From Zarea fungicola (lineage: Eukaryota > Ascomycota > Sordariomycetes > Hypocreales > Cordycipitaceae), in assembly GCA_900169235.1 (NCBI GenBank), contig FWCC01000241.1:124001-188000 (forward strand): DNA of 64,000 nucleotides, read 5' to 3'. Numbering within the stretch: position 1 is the stretch's first letter; each line of letters starts with the position of its first letter. Positions 1-11,383 of this stretch are shown one piece after another. The position numbers and the translations under genes were made by a program. The notes under the pieces are model-generated. The model saw nothing but the letters and a program-made list of their open reading frames with translations. It did no database searches and was not told the origin of the DNA.

Positions 1-2028
1 AATCAAGCTTTGGCGGCTTTGGCGGCTTTGGCGGCCTTGGCCAGCAAATGACACACGGACCAACGACGGGCAACGCGGTGACGAAAGGTTCGACCAAACG
101 AAATCCACAAGATCTAAAAAGTACTGACACCATATACAGCACCTTTTGCTCCAGCTCCGCAAGTGACGAAAACCAGCTTTTTTCCCACTGCAACGACAGC
201 AACACCTGCAACACAGCCTGCAGCGTCAGTATTCGCAGCAAAGAGCTCCACAGAAACCCCAGCATCTGTCCTTGGTTTTGGAGGTGTACAGCAGCCAAAC
301 AACCCATTTGCAGGGAATATGGCTACCGAAACGGCAAAACCTTCATCTGGAAACGCCGCTACGGAGAGCTCTCTTTTTAAAACGGTCTCTGGTGCTACTG
401 GTACATCCATAGGTGGTCAGGCGACTCCCGCTGTTCCAGCACCAACATCCTTGCTTAGCAAAACCGGCACAGCGACCCCGGCATTTGGCTTTACTCCTCA
501 AAAAGCAGTACAGTCTTCTCAGACGGCGCTTTCTACAACGCCGCAGCAGTCGTTGCCCACTTTCTCCGGCTTTCCCGCGCAACCACCAATAGGACAGGCA
601 CCAGAGGCTCCGAAGAGCTCAACTCCACCAGGGTCTCCTGTACGATCATCACCGTCTACCCAGGCGTCTACACTTGTACCCCCGACAAAGCCAACCCTTC
701 CAAAATCGACAAGCATTCCAACTTCCACCCCTTCCGTGTTTCCCGCCACCTCTAAGCCGACATCCTTACTTGGAGATGCTGAAAAACAGCCGCTCGCTGC
801 GGCACCGGCGCCTGCTGCCCCTCCTGCAGCTCTGCCAAAACCCCAGCAACCAAAAAGAGATCGGTTGTTGGATTTTACGAAATGGTTTGTAGAGGGCGAC
901 GAAGGCCTTATGGCGGAGTTCCAACAGCACTACTTGGAGAGTTTGGTCATGCCCATATTTGTGGAATGGCAACAAAAAGCGGAAGAGAAGCGGATTCGCG
1001 AAGAGGAAGCACGGGACAATGCTACAGCCGATAAATTTAGGCATCGCTGCTTATCGTTGAGATATTTTTATCGGTGGAAAACCCATGCCAGAGAGAAGCG
1101 GCTCAAATTCCTCCGACGAAGCGGGCGTGAGCAACTCAAGAATTTCTACCGAGCCCAGCAGACCGCGTCACGCATACCGCAGGCAACGCCAAAGCCCAAG
1201 TCCGAGGTGCCAACTATTCCTCGCCCGAATCGTGAGCAGGCGCTTATGGAGAGCCTGCGACAGAGCCAGGCTAAGCGGCGATATGCACCGCCTCCAACGT
1301 TTGCCTCGTCATTGGACATTAACAAGGCGCGAGACTCTGCTGCAGCAATCGGGCGTCACTTTAATCTGCCCATGTCGCAGAGCGAAGCGTCTTCGCCATC
1401 ACGATCGCGATCCAGCTCCATGTCCAAGGGAGGATCCAAGACGAGAGCTCTCCGAGAAGAGCTGCTAGGAAAGTCAACAGGACGCTTCCGACGGTCGTTG
1501 CCGTCTATCGCCTCTAGCGAGGAGTCGAGCCCGGAAAGCATGCGAAGCAGCAAAGTCTCGGAACGATGGCGACTCAAGGCTATGGGCATTGTTCAGCTAC
1601 CCGACGGAACTGCTGTACCGGAAAGCTTGATGAATGACAGGCGATTCAACGCCTTCAGCCGATCGCAGAGGGCATCCTCCATTACGAGTGCGCACTCGCG
1701 ACGCCCTTCCATCAGCAGCATTCCACCCCCGCCGGCTTTCTCGCCGACCAACTATGGCACGTCTTCGGGAATCCTCGAGGACGGTACCAGTCATAAGAGG
1801 AAGCGGACAAGTGAGGATAGCATCGGGCTGATGGAGCAAGAGGACGACGGGCCATCATCAAGCAACAACCATAAACGTGTGATGAGCGATGCAGAAAACC
1901 TGGTTAGGGAGCTCCGGGCTCTACGAGAGGAGATGGAAGAAGGAACCATGTGGTTCAAGTCGCAAAATGAGAGTCTGCATAACCAAATTGCGAGCAGACG
2001 GGGGACACCAATGGACGAAAGCATTTGA
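1..2028 (+). CDS. SAC3/GANP-type nuclear mRNA export factor, C-terminal part (5' end outside window)
   Basis: The left window edge cuts this gene. Exons are 1-87 (codons start at base 3) and 140-2028, joined over a 52-nt intron with a CTGAC branch site and acceptor at 138-139, giving about 657 visible residues. The visible part starts with FG-type repeats (FGGFGGFGG), then a long Pro/Ser/Thr/Ala region. A charged helical block follows, containing LLDFTKWFVEGDEGLM and later RYFYRWKTHAREKRLK, as seen C-terminal to the SAC3 domain in fungal Sac3-family proteins. A Ser-rich tail ends with a short coiled coil (VRELRALREEMEEG). Sac3 is the scaffold of the TREX-2 complex at the nuclear pore, coupling transcription to mRNA export. 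The diagnostic SAC3/PCI domain would lie upstream and is not visible, so the family call is inferred; another FG-containing pore protein is possible. Confidence 0.68.
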
Positions 2029-2827
2029 TGTAGCGTTTTGTGCATTTATCCGACATCATATTATCTGGGTTTTACATGAAATTTGGGTGTTTTTTTGTCA
2101 CTGGTTTTTTTTTGTTATTGTTGGACAAGAGTATTGGAATTATTTGGGCGAGAAAATACCCACAGAGACCTGGCGGTCTAAAAAGACTTGAGGTCAAGAA
2201 TCAAAACAATATCTGATACTGCCTGCATCCGTGGGATTGCGCAGACCTTGTGTGTTGAAACATTTTTATCTTGTAACGGCCAATTCGGAGCATGATATGT
2301 GAGGGGGAACCGAGAATAAACCAAAGCGGGAACAAAATATTGTAACAGAGTTGACTTTTTTGTATATAAACATGTGGTAAATAGGCGAGCGTTGGGAACA
2401 GCAGGAATGGCCCCAGGAAGGTGGAATAATATTATTTGTGCCCAAGATGAAACCACTTCCCTAGTTTCTTTGCTTGATATATGCCATGCTGCTCTAAGCT
2501 GCTTCAATTTAACCTAAGCGGTTAAGTAGGTGTGATTTGCCTGAGGCGAGCTAGGGATAAACTTTGATGGGATTAATCTGATGCCATAGAATAGTGTCCT
2601 GGGCTAAAATCTCTCGAATAACCAATACCACTATTTTTAGTATCGAAAGCAAATCTCCTGGTCCGATTCACAACTTCTACACGAAGTGGTTGGTTCATAA
2701 AGTCATCAAGCTAATGAACACTACTCGATCAATCTACTCGAGGACAGAAACCACATTGTATTATAAGTAGGTATTGGATCCTTTTCTCGTCCTACCCCGG
2801 TACGTTGTTCTCAAAACTGCTTGAACC
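2029..2827. other. Intergenic region between convergent genes
   Basis: This 0.8-kb stretch lies between the 3' ends of the SAC3-like gene and the GFA-family gene. It holds T-rich runs just after the SAC3 stop (2085-2120) that suit a 3' UTR. I see no coding signal; the open frames are short and unrelated to known proteins. Confidence 0.6.
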
Positions 2828-3574
2828 TCAATGCGATTCTCTTTTACACGGCTCCAAAGGATTCCAAGACGGATGCTGCGGCCCAATCTTCCCGTCCACC
2901 AGCTTCTGTATCCACGGCACGCCGCACTCCCACCAAAGCTGGCGCTCAGGCTCGAGCGCGCTGCTCGCAATGCACTCCCGATCCGCCGTGCCGAGAATGA
3001 CATCAACCATCCGTACAGGGCTGGGTACCGGAAACGGCTCTACAATGTACGCAATGTTGGTACCGCAGCGGCCGCAAAAGGAACGCGCGGAGTTGGCGCC
3101 GTATGGCGAGTCCGCCGCCACCCTGGACCGGTAGACGCGCAGCCATGTCTTGAGGCGGGCCTCTTCATCAAGGCCGCACAGCACATCGTGGGCCGGTGTG
3201 AAGGGGGGCCGAGCATCGTCGAGCTGCGCGGCGGTGTCCCGAGTCTGGAGGGCGCCGCCGTGAATGCGAGAGTAGCCGTCGTCGTTGTCGTCGTCGCCAG
3301 CAGCAGGTCTAGGCAGGCAGGACAGGGTTATCATGTCTTCGGGCGTTAGGATCCAGGCGGGGAGGATGGACGACGTGGCGCTCCGGCAGTCGTTGCAGTG
3401 GTCTGTGATGACCATGGGCAGGCGCGGTGAGGCTTCCTTTTGGCTTTCCCCCTCCGTGGCGACGACGGCAAAGTGAGCGGGACGGTCGCTCACGGGGGGG
3501 ATGGCGATTCTGTACCGAATCGCGCCGCAGTTGCAACCTCCAGTCACCGTCAGAGCTTCGTCGGGAAGTGGCAT
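2828..3574 (-). CDS. GFA / CENP-V fold zinc protein
   Basis: An intronless 248-residue protein with the zinc ligands of the glutathione-dependent formaldehyde-activating (GFA, or CENP-V/GFA) fold. GGCNCGAIRYRI lies near residue 12, HCNDCR near residue 59 and FCGRCGT near residue 166. Fungi carry many such small zinc proteins; some bind glutathione adducts, but most have no proven reaction, so the substrate is unknown. The start is the first ATG and sits directly before the family's usual N-terminal pattern. The insert between the second and third cysteine groups (about 100 residues, with Asp-rich and Pro-rich stretches) is long for the family. It is convergent with the SAC3-like gene. Family membership is fairly certain; the biochemical role is not. 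Confidence 0.8.
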   Translation of the reverse strand: MPLPDEALTVTGGCNCGAIRYRIAIPPVSDRPAHFAVVATEGESQKEASPRLPMVITDHCNDCRSATSSILPAWILTPEDMITLSCLPRPAAGDDDNDDGYSRIHGGALQTRDTAAQLDDARPPFTPAHDVLCGLDEEARLKTWLRVYRSRVAADSPYGANSARSFCGRCGTNIAYIVEPFPVPSPVRMVDVILGTADRECIASSALEPERQLWWECGVPWIQKLVDGKIGPQHPSWNPLEPCKRESH

Positions 3575-4426
3575 CGCGTAGGGTCGATCAGGAAAGATTT
3601 ATCCAGCCTTGGGCTGCGTGGAATGGGCGTTAAGTTGTAAAAGTTGCACGGGCAAGTCTAGTTGAAAAACGATGATAAACCTGTCAAGCTATTTATGTAG
3701 TTTTTTGGAAGCTATGTCCGCAGGCTTGACTATTCCCGCGGTTAGCGTCAAGCTAATATATTTATGTAGCCATCTATCGAGCTAAAACAACGGCCAGTAA
3801 GCTGACTGGTGGAGTTGTGGGAAGGAAAAGAGTTGAGGCTATCTTGAGTCTGACTCGGCACCAAGTTGGGTTTATAGGCATGCACCATCATCATCGAAAT
3901 AAAGCACCATTCTTTCATTCTATTGTGCCTCGATTTATTACATACTGAGTGCATCACGGCCGTGAAATAAGTCAAGGTAGCATAATGTCCTGGCCTAGAT
4001 TCAAAATGCCTAGCTAGTCAGCTGGCTAGTCTTACCTCTATCTCCAACATTTTGTAAGATGCGCAGCTTTAAAGGAAGATTGTTTAGCCGCTTTTATGTC
4101 CATCATTTATCCGTCAATCTAGCGAACAACAGGCAGCGGCGTGGAAAATGCGAGTCTTCGTCCTTTATAACAGAGTTTAAAAGTACGTGCCAATGACACT
4201 ACAGTCCACCATTATTTCTATCCTACTCAAGCATGCACAATTGAACCTGTTTAAGAACGGTAATAACTGTTGCGTGTAATTTGATGAGCGATACTGTTGC
4301 CCTTTGGTGTGTGATGATATATACAGATTTGGGATATATAGAAACGGGGCATGCTAAACATAAAAAAAACGTCATCTTCCTTCCAATTACTCCGCTTTCA
4401 AGAAAACAACACCAAACTCCCCCATC
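3575..4426. other. Intergenic region
   Basis: An 0.85-kb stretch, rather AT-rich, between the start of the GFA-family gene and the 3' end of the first cysteine-rich membrane protein gene. It should hold the GFA promoter and the other gene's 3' UTR. I see no further gene. Confidence 0.55.
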
Positions 4427-6087
4427 TCATCGCTTCGGCGGCGGAGGAAAGGATGTCTGGAGCTGTCTCGTCGCCACCGGCGCATTTACATCCCCTTTGC
4501 TGGCTTTGGACCGTAAAAGGCCACCGCGGATTAGACCACTCTGCTGCGGACGGGGAGTCTCCTCCCACGACTCTTGCCGCACCAGCGGTGAGCTTGTCTT
4601 CGCCGCGTACGGCAGACTGGGCGAGTTGGGCGAGAACGCCGACCCAGCACCACCGCTCAAAAATGGCGTGGCGGACGTGGTAGAGGAAGGGGTTACGTAA
4701 CTGTCTGGTGAGTATGGCGAGGGAGACGTCATGGCCGGTTCTGGCTTGGAAATGTCTACCGCCGTGGTGGTGATGTGCTGCAGCTTGTCCTTGCGGGAAA
4801 AGTTTCTAACTGGTCCCGTCGGAGGATGCGAGTGCAGCGCATCCACGGCGTCTGCGTACGGCTCGGGCTGCTGCGGCTGCTCTTGCACATGCTCTACTTG
4901 AGCCGATTGGGGACGGTACTGCACCATGTGCAGCTTCTCGTCACCGCTGTTTCGAATCACCACGGCGCGCGCCATCTGCACGCCCATGCCCTCCTGCTGC
5001 AGCTGCGGCGTCGTCATGGAGCCATCGTCCCAGCCATCATTGCTGTTGCGGAAGCCGGGGCTAAACGGGTTCACATGGGTGGCGCACTGGAAATCCATGG
5101 ACGAGGCGCCGTGCCTGTATCGGTCGGCGGCTTCCTCGAGGGCGGACCGCTGCTTGCGGTTGCGGCGCTTGCGGAGCAGCATCACGGTGCAGCCGGCGGC
5201 AAGGACGGCGACCAGGCCGCCGATGATGCTGACGACAATGATGACGGTGGTGGAAGGGCCAGATTTCTTGCTCTTGGCGTTTGGGGTCGGGCTGTTGAGG
5301 TTCACGATGCCAATGGTCTTGCTGGAGAAGAGGGTGTCATTGATGGCAATATGGCCCTGTGATGTGGGACGTTGCTCGCAACCAGCTTCCAATGCAGTAA
5401 AGACTAGAAACAATCCAACATTAGTAAAAGAAGATCTGAATAAGTAATGCAAGGGAAAGCATACAGTTTGCCATGTAGCCGTGGTCCTTATCGGGTCCCA
5501 GGCAGTCCATACACTTGCCATAGGTATCTCCAAGGGTGGAACCACCATTGTAGTTGCAATACCCAAAGGTGTCGCCGCCAGTGCTATTGAGAAGGTTCTT
5601 GCTGATGGTGGATTTGAGAGGACCACATGCTTCGCTCGTCATGCATGGGTATGAGCCGATGCCTGTGCCGTTGACACCATAGACGCAGTGTGCAAAGGCA
5701 AAGCGAATGTTATCTGTGTCCATAGTTAGCACTTGTCGGCATGTTACTTGCAAAAAGCAACTGTATATAACAGTAATGTCAGAAAAACGTACAGATGAAC
5801 CATGATTGATCACTTTCAGAGCCTTGTGAGTAGGTGCTATTTTGGAGACAATTCATGCAGGTCTGGAATATCTTGCCCTTTTCGCTGGCATATTCCCGAT
5901 TCGCGCAGACAATGTCGTCGCTGTCGGTATTAGAGGCACCAGGGTCGGAAGCATCGCCATTGGAGGAGTCCAGACACGCGGAAGCGCACGGCGAGTTTGG
6001 CGTTACTTGCAAGGCTGTGCTGAGCGCATAAAACAAGCTGAGAAACAAAACGCAACGCATCAAAACTCGCATCGTGGTGGAAGCCAT
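4427..6087 (-). CDS. Cysteine-rich single-pass membrane protein, copy 1
   Basis: Three exons: 6087-5793, 5713-5465 and 5403-4427, 506 residues, both introns phase 1. A signal peptide (MASTTMRVLMRCVLFLSLFY...) leads into an ectodomain of about 205 residues. This has two similar cysteine modules, each ending in a Cys-x-x-Cys-Leu group (CMNCL, CMDCL), followed by ALEAGCEQRP. One membrane helix lies at about 234-257, next to basic RKRRNRKQ, then a 245-residue disordered Ser/Pro/Gln tail. The layout is that of a type I cell-surface protein. I recognise no named domain; similar fungal proteins are often labelled 'LPXTG-domain' without a visible sorting motif. Copies 2 and 3 share the module order and intron positions. 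Sensor or adhesin are both possible; the function is unknown. Confidence 0.82.
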
Positions 6088-7724
6088 GTTGAGGTGCTTT
6101 ACACGGTAAAAACGGGCAACCAAGCCGTTTATACTGGGGGTTCTCAAACTCTGGTGTGGGAAAGTGAGCCAGTCACTGTCATAAGAGATCTCAAATACCA
6201 ACAACGTATCTGAGAAACGAAAGCAAGCAAAATAGTAAGAACAGCACAGCTAGTTCCCGTTTGCTCAATTTACACAAGATCAAAACCCAACACAGAAGAA
6301 AGAGGAAAAGGAAGAGCTCAAGCTGGAAGAACGCCGGCGCAGCTTCAATAGCGTATATATCCCGCTCGGCTGGCTCCATCTCAGTTGAGCTACCGTATGC
6401 ATGTGTGTGCCCGGCTGCATGACCCAGCTGCTTCTTGCTGACCTTCCCTTCTCGCTCAACTATGGTAGTCCCAAGCAGGCGTCCAATCGCCACCTCAAGG
6501 CTTTCTCTTAGCCTTGTCCAATCTCTGCAGGCGCCCACTTTTAAGCTCTCAGTGCAACCGAGAGTCCCTAAAAGCTCGTAATCATTGAGCTAGACAGAAT
6601 CCTTCCTCAGCGGGAAACCTTGTTCCGCTCAGCTGGTGGGCAGGGAAGGCCGTGCGGCAGAGCAACAGCATTCGCCGATGAACACCGTACAGAACAATAG
6701 CGGGTCGGTAGGAGGAAACTAGAGTAGGTTTCCTGCAAGCCGAAGAAACGGGCGCCAATATTCAGCTTCTGGATGGCTGGGGGGCCGGTGGGTTGCGGTT
6801 TGCAGCTTGTGGTGAGCGGTGCAGATTGGCGGAGGGGGCTTGCACAAGCGTGGGCGCTTACAGCTCAGCCAACCACGTTCTTTCCTTTGCCTGCGTAATA
6901 TTTTAATGGCCCTTTCGCAATTTGTTTGCAGATGGGTGTGTGCCGAGAAAGTAATAAATGACGGGAATTCCTTGACAAAATGAGGGGAAGATTTTGCATG
7001 CATGCAGTATGCTGTATGCAGTACAAGGGCTTGGTTTCGCAGCCGATACAGTCAAGTGTTCAACTATGTGAAAGGATGCAGATGCATGAGTTTAGCGCTG
7101 AGGCTGGGCATTGCGACAAGCACAGACACACACTTTGTGATGAACCAGACGGGAACAAATAGTAAAAAAACGGCCAACTAAAACTGACAGATGGAAACAA
7201 ATCTGGTGACCTACTTCCTTGGCCCTTGCCGTTCCCCATTTGATCGTGATCATCCCCCCCAAAGGTCTTTGCCCCCACGGTGACATACTCCGACGCCATC
7301 TGCCCGTAGCAATTATCTCCTAATTACTAGTTAGTTACTGGTTAGTTACTGGTTAGTTACTAGCTAGTTACTACTAGTCATCTGGTAACAAGAAACGGAC
7401 TACCAGCGGCAGTCAGAACTACAGTCCATACTCACATACCGTCACTCGTAGTCCAGGTAGATTCATGATACAGTGAAATTCCAAGCCTAGAATAAAAACG
7501 AAAATGTACCTAAACGCCAAAATTTTGCCCGCAGCCCGAGAAGACTTTATGTTTACAGCACACGATCCTCTCCGTTTATGAACAAGAAAGAAACCAAAAC
7601 AACCATGCGCAAAAAAGCCAAAAGTTCTACCACATTTCTCCAAAAACAAAAACCAACATTACACACGATCTTGGTCCATCATTTTTCTTCTTTCCTTCAT
7701 ATGGTGGTGATCGAGTCTGGCTTT
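6088..7724. other. Intergenic region with a short tandem repeat
   Basis: 1.6 kb between the start of copy 1 and the 3' end of CBF5. It must include the copy 1 promoter and the CBF5 3' UTR. A short tandem repeat lies at 7321-7377. A hydrophobic 115-codon frame on the minus strand (6538-6191) has no recognisable homology and I did not call it. Confidence 0.5.
7321..7377. repeat. Short tandem repeat (unit about 10 bp, TTAGTTACTG-like)
   Basis: Four to five imperfect copies of a unit reading TTAGTTACTG or TTAGTTACTA stand head to tail. It lies downstream of CBF5 in non-coding DNA. I can assign no function. Confidence 0.75.
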
Positions 7725-9391
7725 TTAATCGCTATCCTCATCAGAGTCGTCCTTGGACTTCTTGGCAGCCTTGGCGGCCTTCTTCTCAGCCTTTCTGCGC
7801 TTGCGCTCGGCCTTCTCCTCGGAAGTCTCTCCATCGTGCTTCTTGCGCTTCTTCTTTTCACCATCCTCGGCGGCAGGGGTATCAGCAACAATCTCCATCT
7901 TGTCGGCTTTTTGAGGAGTGGCAGCGGCAGCTTCAGCAGGTGCGGCAGCGGCAGCGGCAGCGGCAGCGGCAGCGGCGGCGTTGGTGTCGACGGCGCTGAA
8001 GTCCTTGTACTCGGCATTCCACTTGGCGGGGGTGGCATCGTTGGCGCGGCCATACTTGTCGAGCTTGCCGTCGGCCTTGAGCTTCTTCTTCTCCTGGGCG
8101 ACAGGGCCGAGGCCCCAGCGTCTGGGGTACAGGTCACGCTCCATGATGCAGCGCTTGACCTTGGCGACGACACCGTGGTCGCAGGTGGACATCTCGACGG
8201 TAGACATTTGGGCGTAGGCGAGAGCAATGGCCTCACCCTTGGTGGTCATGAGAACAACCTCCTCGTTGTGCTCAATTCCAGATTCTGCATGTTTGTTAGC
8301 AAGCTGTACACCTCAAATCACTTTGTCCATTATTAGTATTTTACTCACCGTATCGCAAAAGACCGGGAAGCATGAGCTTGGCACCGTAGCAGACAGCATT
8401 GACGGCGCTGTCCTTGACAACAAGACGCTTGTAGGAGGTAAGGAGGGTCTCGAGAGGGGAGATGACCTTGCGGAGGTACGACTCGTCGCGGGTGTTGTCC
8501 ATGGTCCACTGGGCATCGAGAACGTCGTGGAGGGTGACGAGCTGCTTGCTCTCGTCCATGGCACCGGAGCGGACACGGCGGAGTTCCTGCATGTGACCGC
8601 CGACACCGAGGAGGAGACCAAGGTGGACGCAGAGGGTACGGATGTAGGTACCAGCCTCGCAGCTGACCCAGAAGACGCCGAGGTGGCGGTCATTGTCAAA
8701 CTCGATGAGCTTGCTCTCGTAGATGCTTCGGATACGGAGCTGGCGCTTGACGGCCGAGATCAGGGGTGGGCGCTGGAAGAGAGCACCAGTCAGGGTCTCG
8801 AGGGCGCGAGCGAACTGGGCTTGACCACCAGGGATCTTGTCGTGAAGGCGGATGACGGCGACGTACTCCTTTCCGGCTCCCTGCTGGGACTTGACAAGGC
8901 GGGTGGCGCGGTCAACGCAGACAATCAGGCAGCCCGTGACCTTGGGATCGAGGGTACCACTGTGACCAGTCTTCTCGCATCTGCAAACACCAGGTTTCAA
9001 TCAGTCCACTGCTTCCATGCAAAAATTAGTTCTCAATGCCAATACTAACCGCAGAATACGCTTAACCCAGGCGACGACTTCGTGGGAGGAAGGGTTGGAA
9101 GGCTTGTCCAGGTTAATGACACCGGAGCTGATGTAGGACTTGATGTCACGCTTCAGAGGGGAGCAGCCATTGGGGATTGGGGTAAAGTGTCCAGTGCGAA
9201 CAAGAACTGCCATCAAGTCAGTAAACAAGATCCGGATCCAAAATCACACATTTCTCGCGCTCCGTATACTCACGCTTGTCGTAGTTCTTGAGGAGCAGAG
9301 GCCAGTTGCTGGTGTCGAGCGAAGGCGTGACAGCCGTAGGCTTGATGGTGTAGTCCTCCTCGGCCTGCTTGGCCACAACGTCCTTTGCCAT
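7725..9391 (-). CDS. CBF5: H/ACA snoRNP pseudouridine synthase Cbf5 (dyskerin)
   Basis: Four exons: 9391-9274, 9206-9050, 8980-8349 and 8284-7725, total 488 residues. This is the catalytic subunit of H/ACA ribonucleoproteins, which converts uridine to pseudouridine in rRNA and snRNA in the nucleolus. Visible marks are the N-terminal dyskerin-like segment ([13 protein letters not shown]), the TruB catalytic motif [12 protein letters not shown] with the catalytic Asp near residue 103, the block [16 protein letters not shown], and the PUA domain ([13 protein letters not shown]... [16 protein letters not shown]). The tail is lysine-rich with KKE/D runs, as in yeast Cbf5, and typical nucleolar. 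An alanine run encoded by a GCN microsatellite sits between the PUA domain and the tail. The first intron follows YDK and the second interrupts an Arg codon just before CEKTG. Identification is very strong. Confidence 0.97.
7942..7980. repeat. GCGGCA hexamer microsatellite inside CBF5
   Basis: A (GCGGCA)n-type run that on the minus strand encodes a polyalanine stretch in the Cbf5 C-terminal region. It is probably length-variable between strains because it is a pure short repeat. Confidence 0.85.
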
Positions 9392-9961
9392 TTTATTCGA
9401 TTACTGTATTCGGCAGGGAAAATATCGTTTCGATTGTCGGTGTAGGTCGAAACGTGAGACAATGGGACGACGGTGATGATTTTTTGGCCTGCCTCTTCGT
9501 TTGGTGGTTAAAAAAATGAATGGCCCAGCTTCTAAATTTTTTTCTCTGCCTTTGTGGGGACACTGGGACGGCCCAGGTGTGGCTTGAATGCCTGCACTAG
9601 TCTGTTGTTGGAAAGGCGGTAAGTCAGCCACAGTCCAACAGTCACTAGCCACAAATCATCTTCAATCTCTTCTTTGCCTGCCTGATGAAGGTCGCATGAT
9701 GCTGACTGGATACAGGTTCAGGTATGAGGTAGCAATAGGCCATCAAGGCCATTTCAGATTATATTTGTGAGCGCTAGGCTAATGTCGCTGTGATTCCCAA
9801 AACTCCGCATGCAGCGGAGCGTGGGCTTTCCGGCTATGCAAAATGCAAAAATGAAAAAATGAAAAAATAAAAAATTGTAAAAAGAGAATGCAAAACTGCA
9901 AACAAAAGGTGAAGAGGTATCCAAAAACTTTCATGAAATCGTGTCACGACCAATTAGTCAC
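9392..9961. other. Intergenic region
   Basis: 0.57 kb between the CBF5 start and the 3' end of the second cysteine-rich membrane protein gene. It holds the CBF5 promoter. An A-rich stretch at 9838-9890 may belong to the neighbour's 3' UTR. No other gene is visible. Confidence 0.55.
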
Positions 9962-11383
9962 TCAGATGGCGTGACCTGTTCGCAAATCCTCCTCCGTCAA
10001 ATAGCGCTTCGTTGGGCTTGTTGAGTTCCTGCCATAGCCAGGATGGCCCAGCACAGGAGTCTCGGTAAAGTGGCGGGGATTGTAGACATTGCTACCATTG
10101 CTATCCACATCGTGCAGTTCATAAGACTCGGCATGACCCTTGCCCTTATCGTCGTCCCAAGAGTGGCCGTGGTTGTCTGGGACAGCCAAGCCAATATTAT
10201 GGTCCCGTGGCAGAGCCGCATCAGGCCACGGCATTGAGGTCACGTCGGTGGCACTCGTCGGGCTGTTGTATTGCGATGCATATGGTGAGACATATCGTGG
10301 GAATGGCTTGTCGGGCTGTTCATGCAAAGGCGAATCGCCCCAGCCGTTATTAATAAGAGGCCGTTGGCTGACCGGGGTCTCGAACATGCCGCCTGGGCTC
10401 TGGGGCGCTGGCCAGCCCTTGTTCGTAGTGTAAATAGCCTCGAGTTTCCTGAGGTACGCTCTTCGTCTCCGTTTCCCATTCCAGACAACAAATATTCCAA
10501 GGATAATGAGGAGGAAGACAAAGCTGCCAACAGCGATGCCTACCTTGGCGTTGAGATTCAGCGGGCCTTGGTCGAACCAAGCTGGATCGACTGTGGAGAT
10601 GGGCGACGGTGCAGTGATGTTGAGAGGCCTATACCCGAAAGGGTCGCCGTCAACGCCAATTGTGACACCAGGCTCTGGACGCTGTTTACAGCCTGCATGC
10701 AGCATTGTTACGACTAGAGACAGATTAGCCAGGCCGGTCAGCTCAGCAAGGAGAGAGGGCAGACAAACAATTGGACAGGACAAGATGATCTACTGCCAAG
10801 CACTCTTTACATCCTTTAAAATCAATATCGTTGGTAACTGGCCAGACGTCACAGTACTCGTAGCCGTGATCCTGCGAAGAAAGTTTGTCGTATATTGTGC
10901 CATTCTTGAAATTGTCACATGCTTTGCTACAGCTGGTTTAATACAATTGGGGAGGCGCAAGAGAGAGCCGTTTGGCCACTTACTTTATAACGCACGGGTT
11001 GCTCCCAAGCATGTTGTCTTTTGATGGTACACCAAAGAGGCATGAAGATACGGTATATCGCATGTTGTCTAGAGAATGACAAGTTAGCACGTATGCCAAC
11101 TCTAGCAGGAATACCTTTGATCCGTACATAAGCTCGCAGCTACGTCAGTCTGGTTGTTGCTGCCGACAAAACGGCTATTGGTTTCGCACTGGACGCATCC
11201 TTTGAAGATTTGGCTGTCGCCACCACCGAATCCATTATTTGAGCATGTAATATCTGTTTGCGCAGTCGCGTCAAGTACATTGCCACACTTTGTATCGCAT
11301 GGGGAGTCTGGTGTGACCAGCACAGCCCGAGCAATGGGCAGCGCCGCAAAGGCCGTTACGAGCTTTGGAAGAGTAGCGCCCAT
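9962..11383 (-). CDS. Cysteine-rich single-pass membrane protein, copy 2
   Basis: Four exons: 11383-11128, 11068-10984, 10926-10769 and 10713-9962, 416 residues. A signal peptide is followed by a first module (TPDSPCDTKCGN... GCVQCE) and a second module (CLFG... NPCVI... KGCKECL), then AGCKQRP, matching ALEAGCEQRP in copy 1. One membrane helix lies at about 224-245 (VGIAVGSFVFLLIILGIFVV), followed by NGKRRRRAYLRK and a disordered tail of about 165 residues. Two introns match those of copies 1 and 3 in position and phase; the third (10983-10927), inside module 2, is unique to this copy. The last intron has a weak GTTTGT donor, chosen because it restores the conserved join. This is the most diverged copy. 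Function unknown. Confidence 0.78.

Noticed and set aside
6191..6538. 115-codon minus-strand frame with a hydrophobic end, upstream of membrane protein copy 1
   Set aside because: No homology, and it lies where the promoter or leader of copy 1 must be.
7578..8336. 252-codon plus-strand frame rich in Leu and Gly
   Set aside because: Antisense shadow of the CBF5 C-terminal exon and its alanine repeat.
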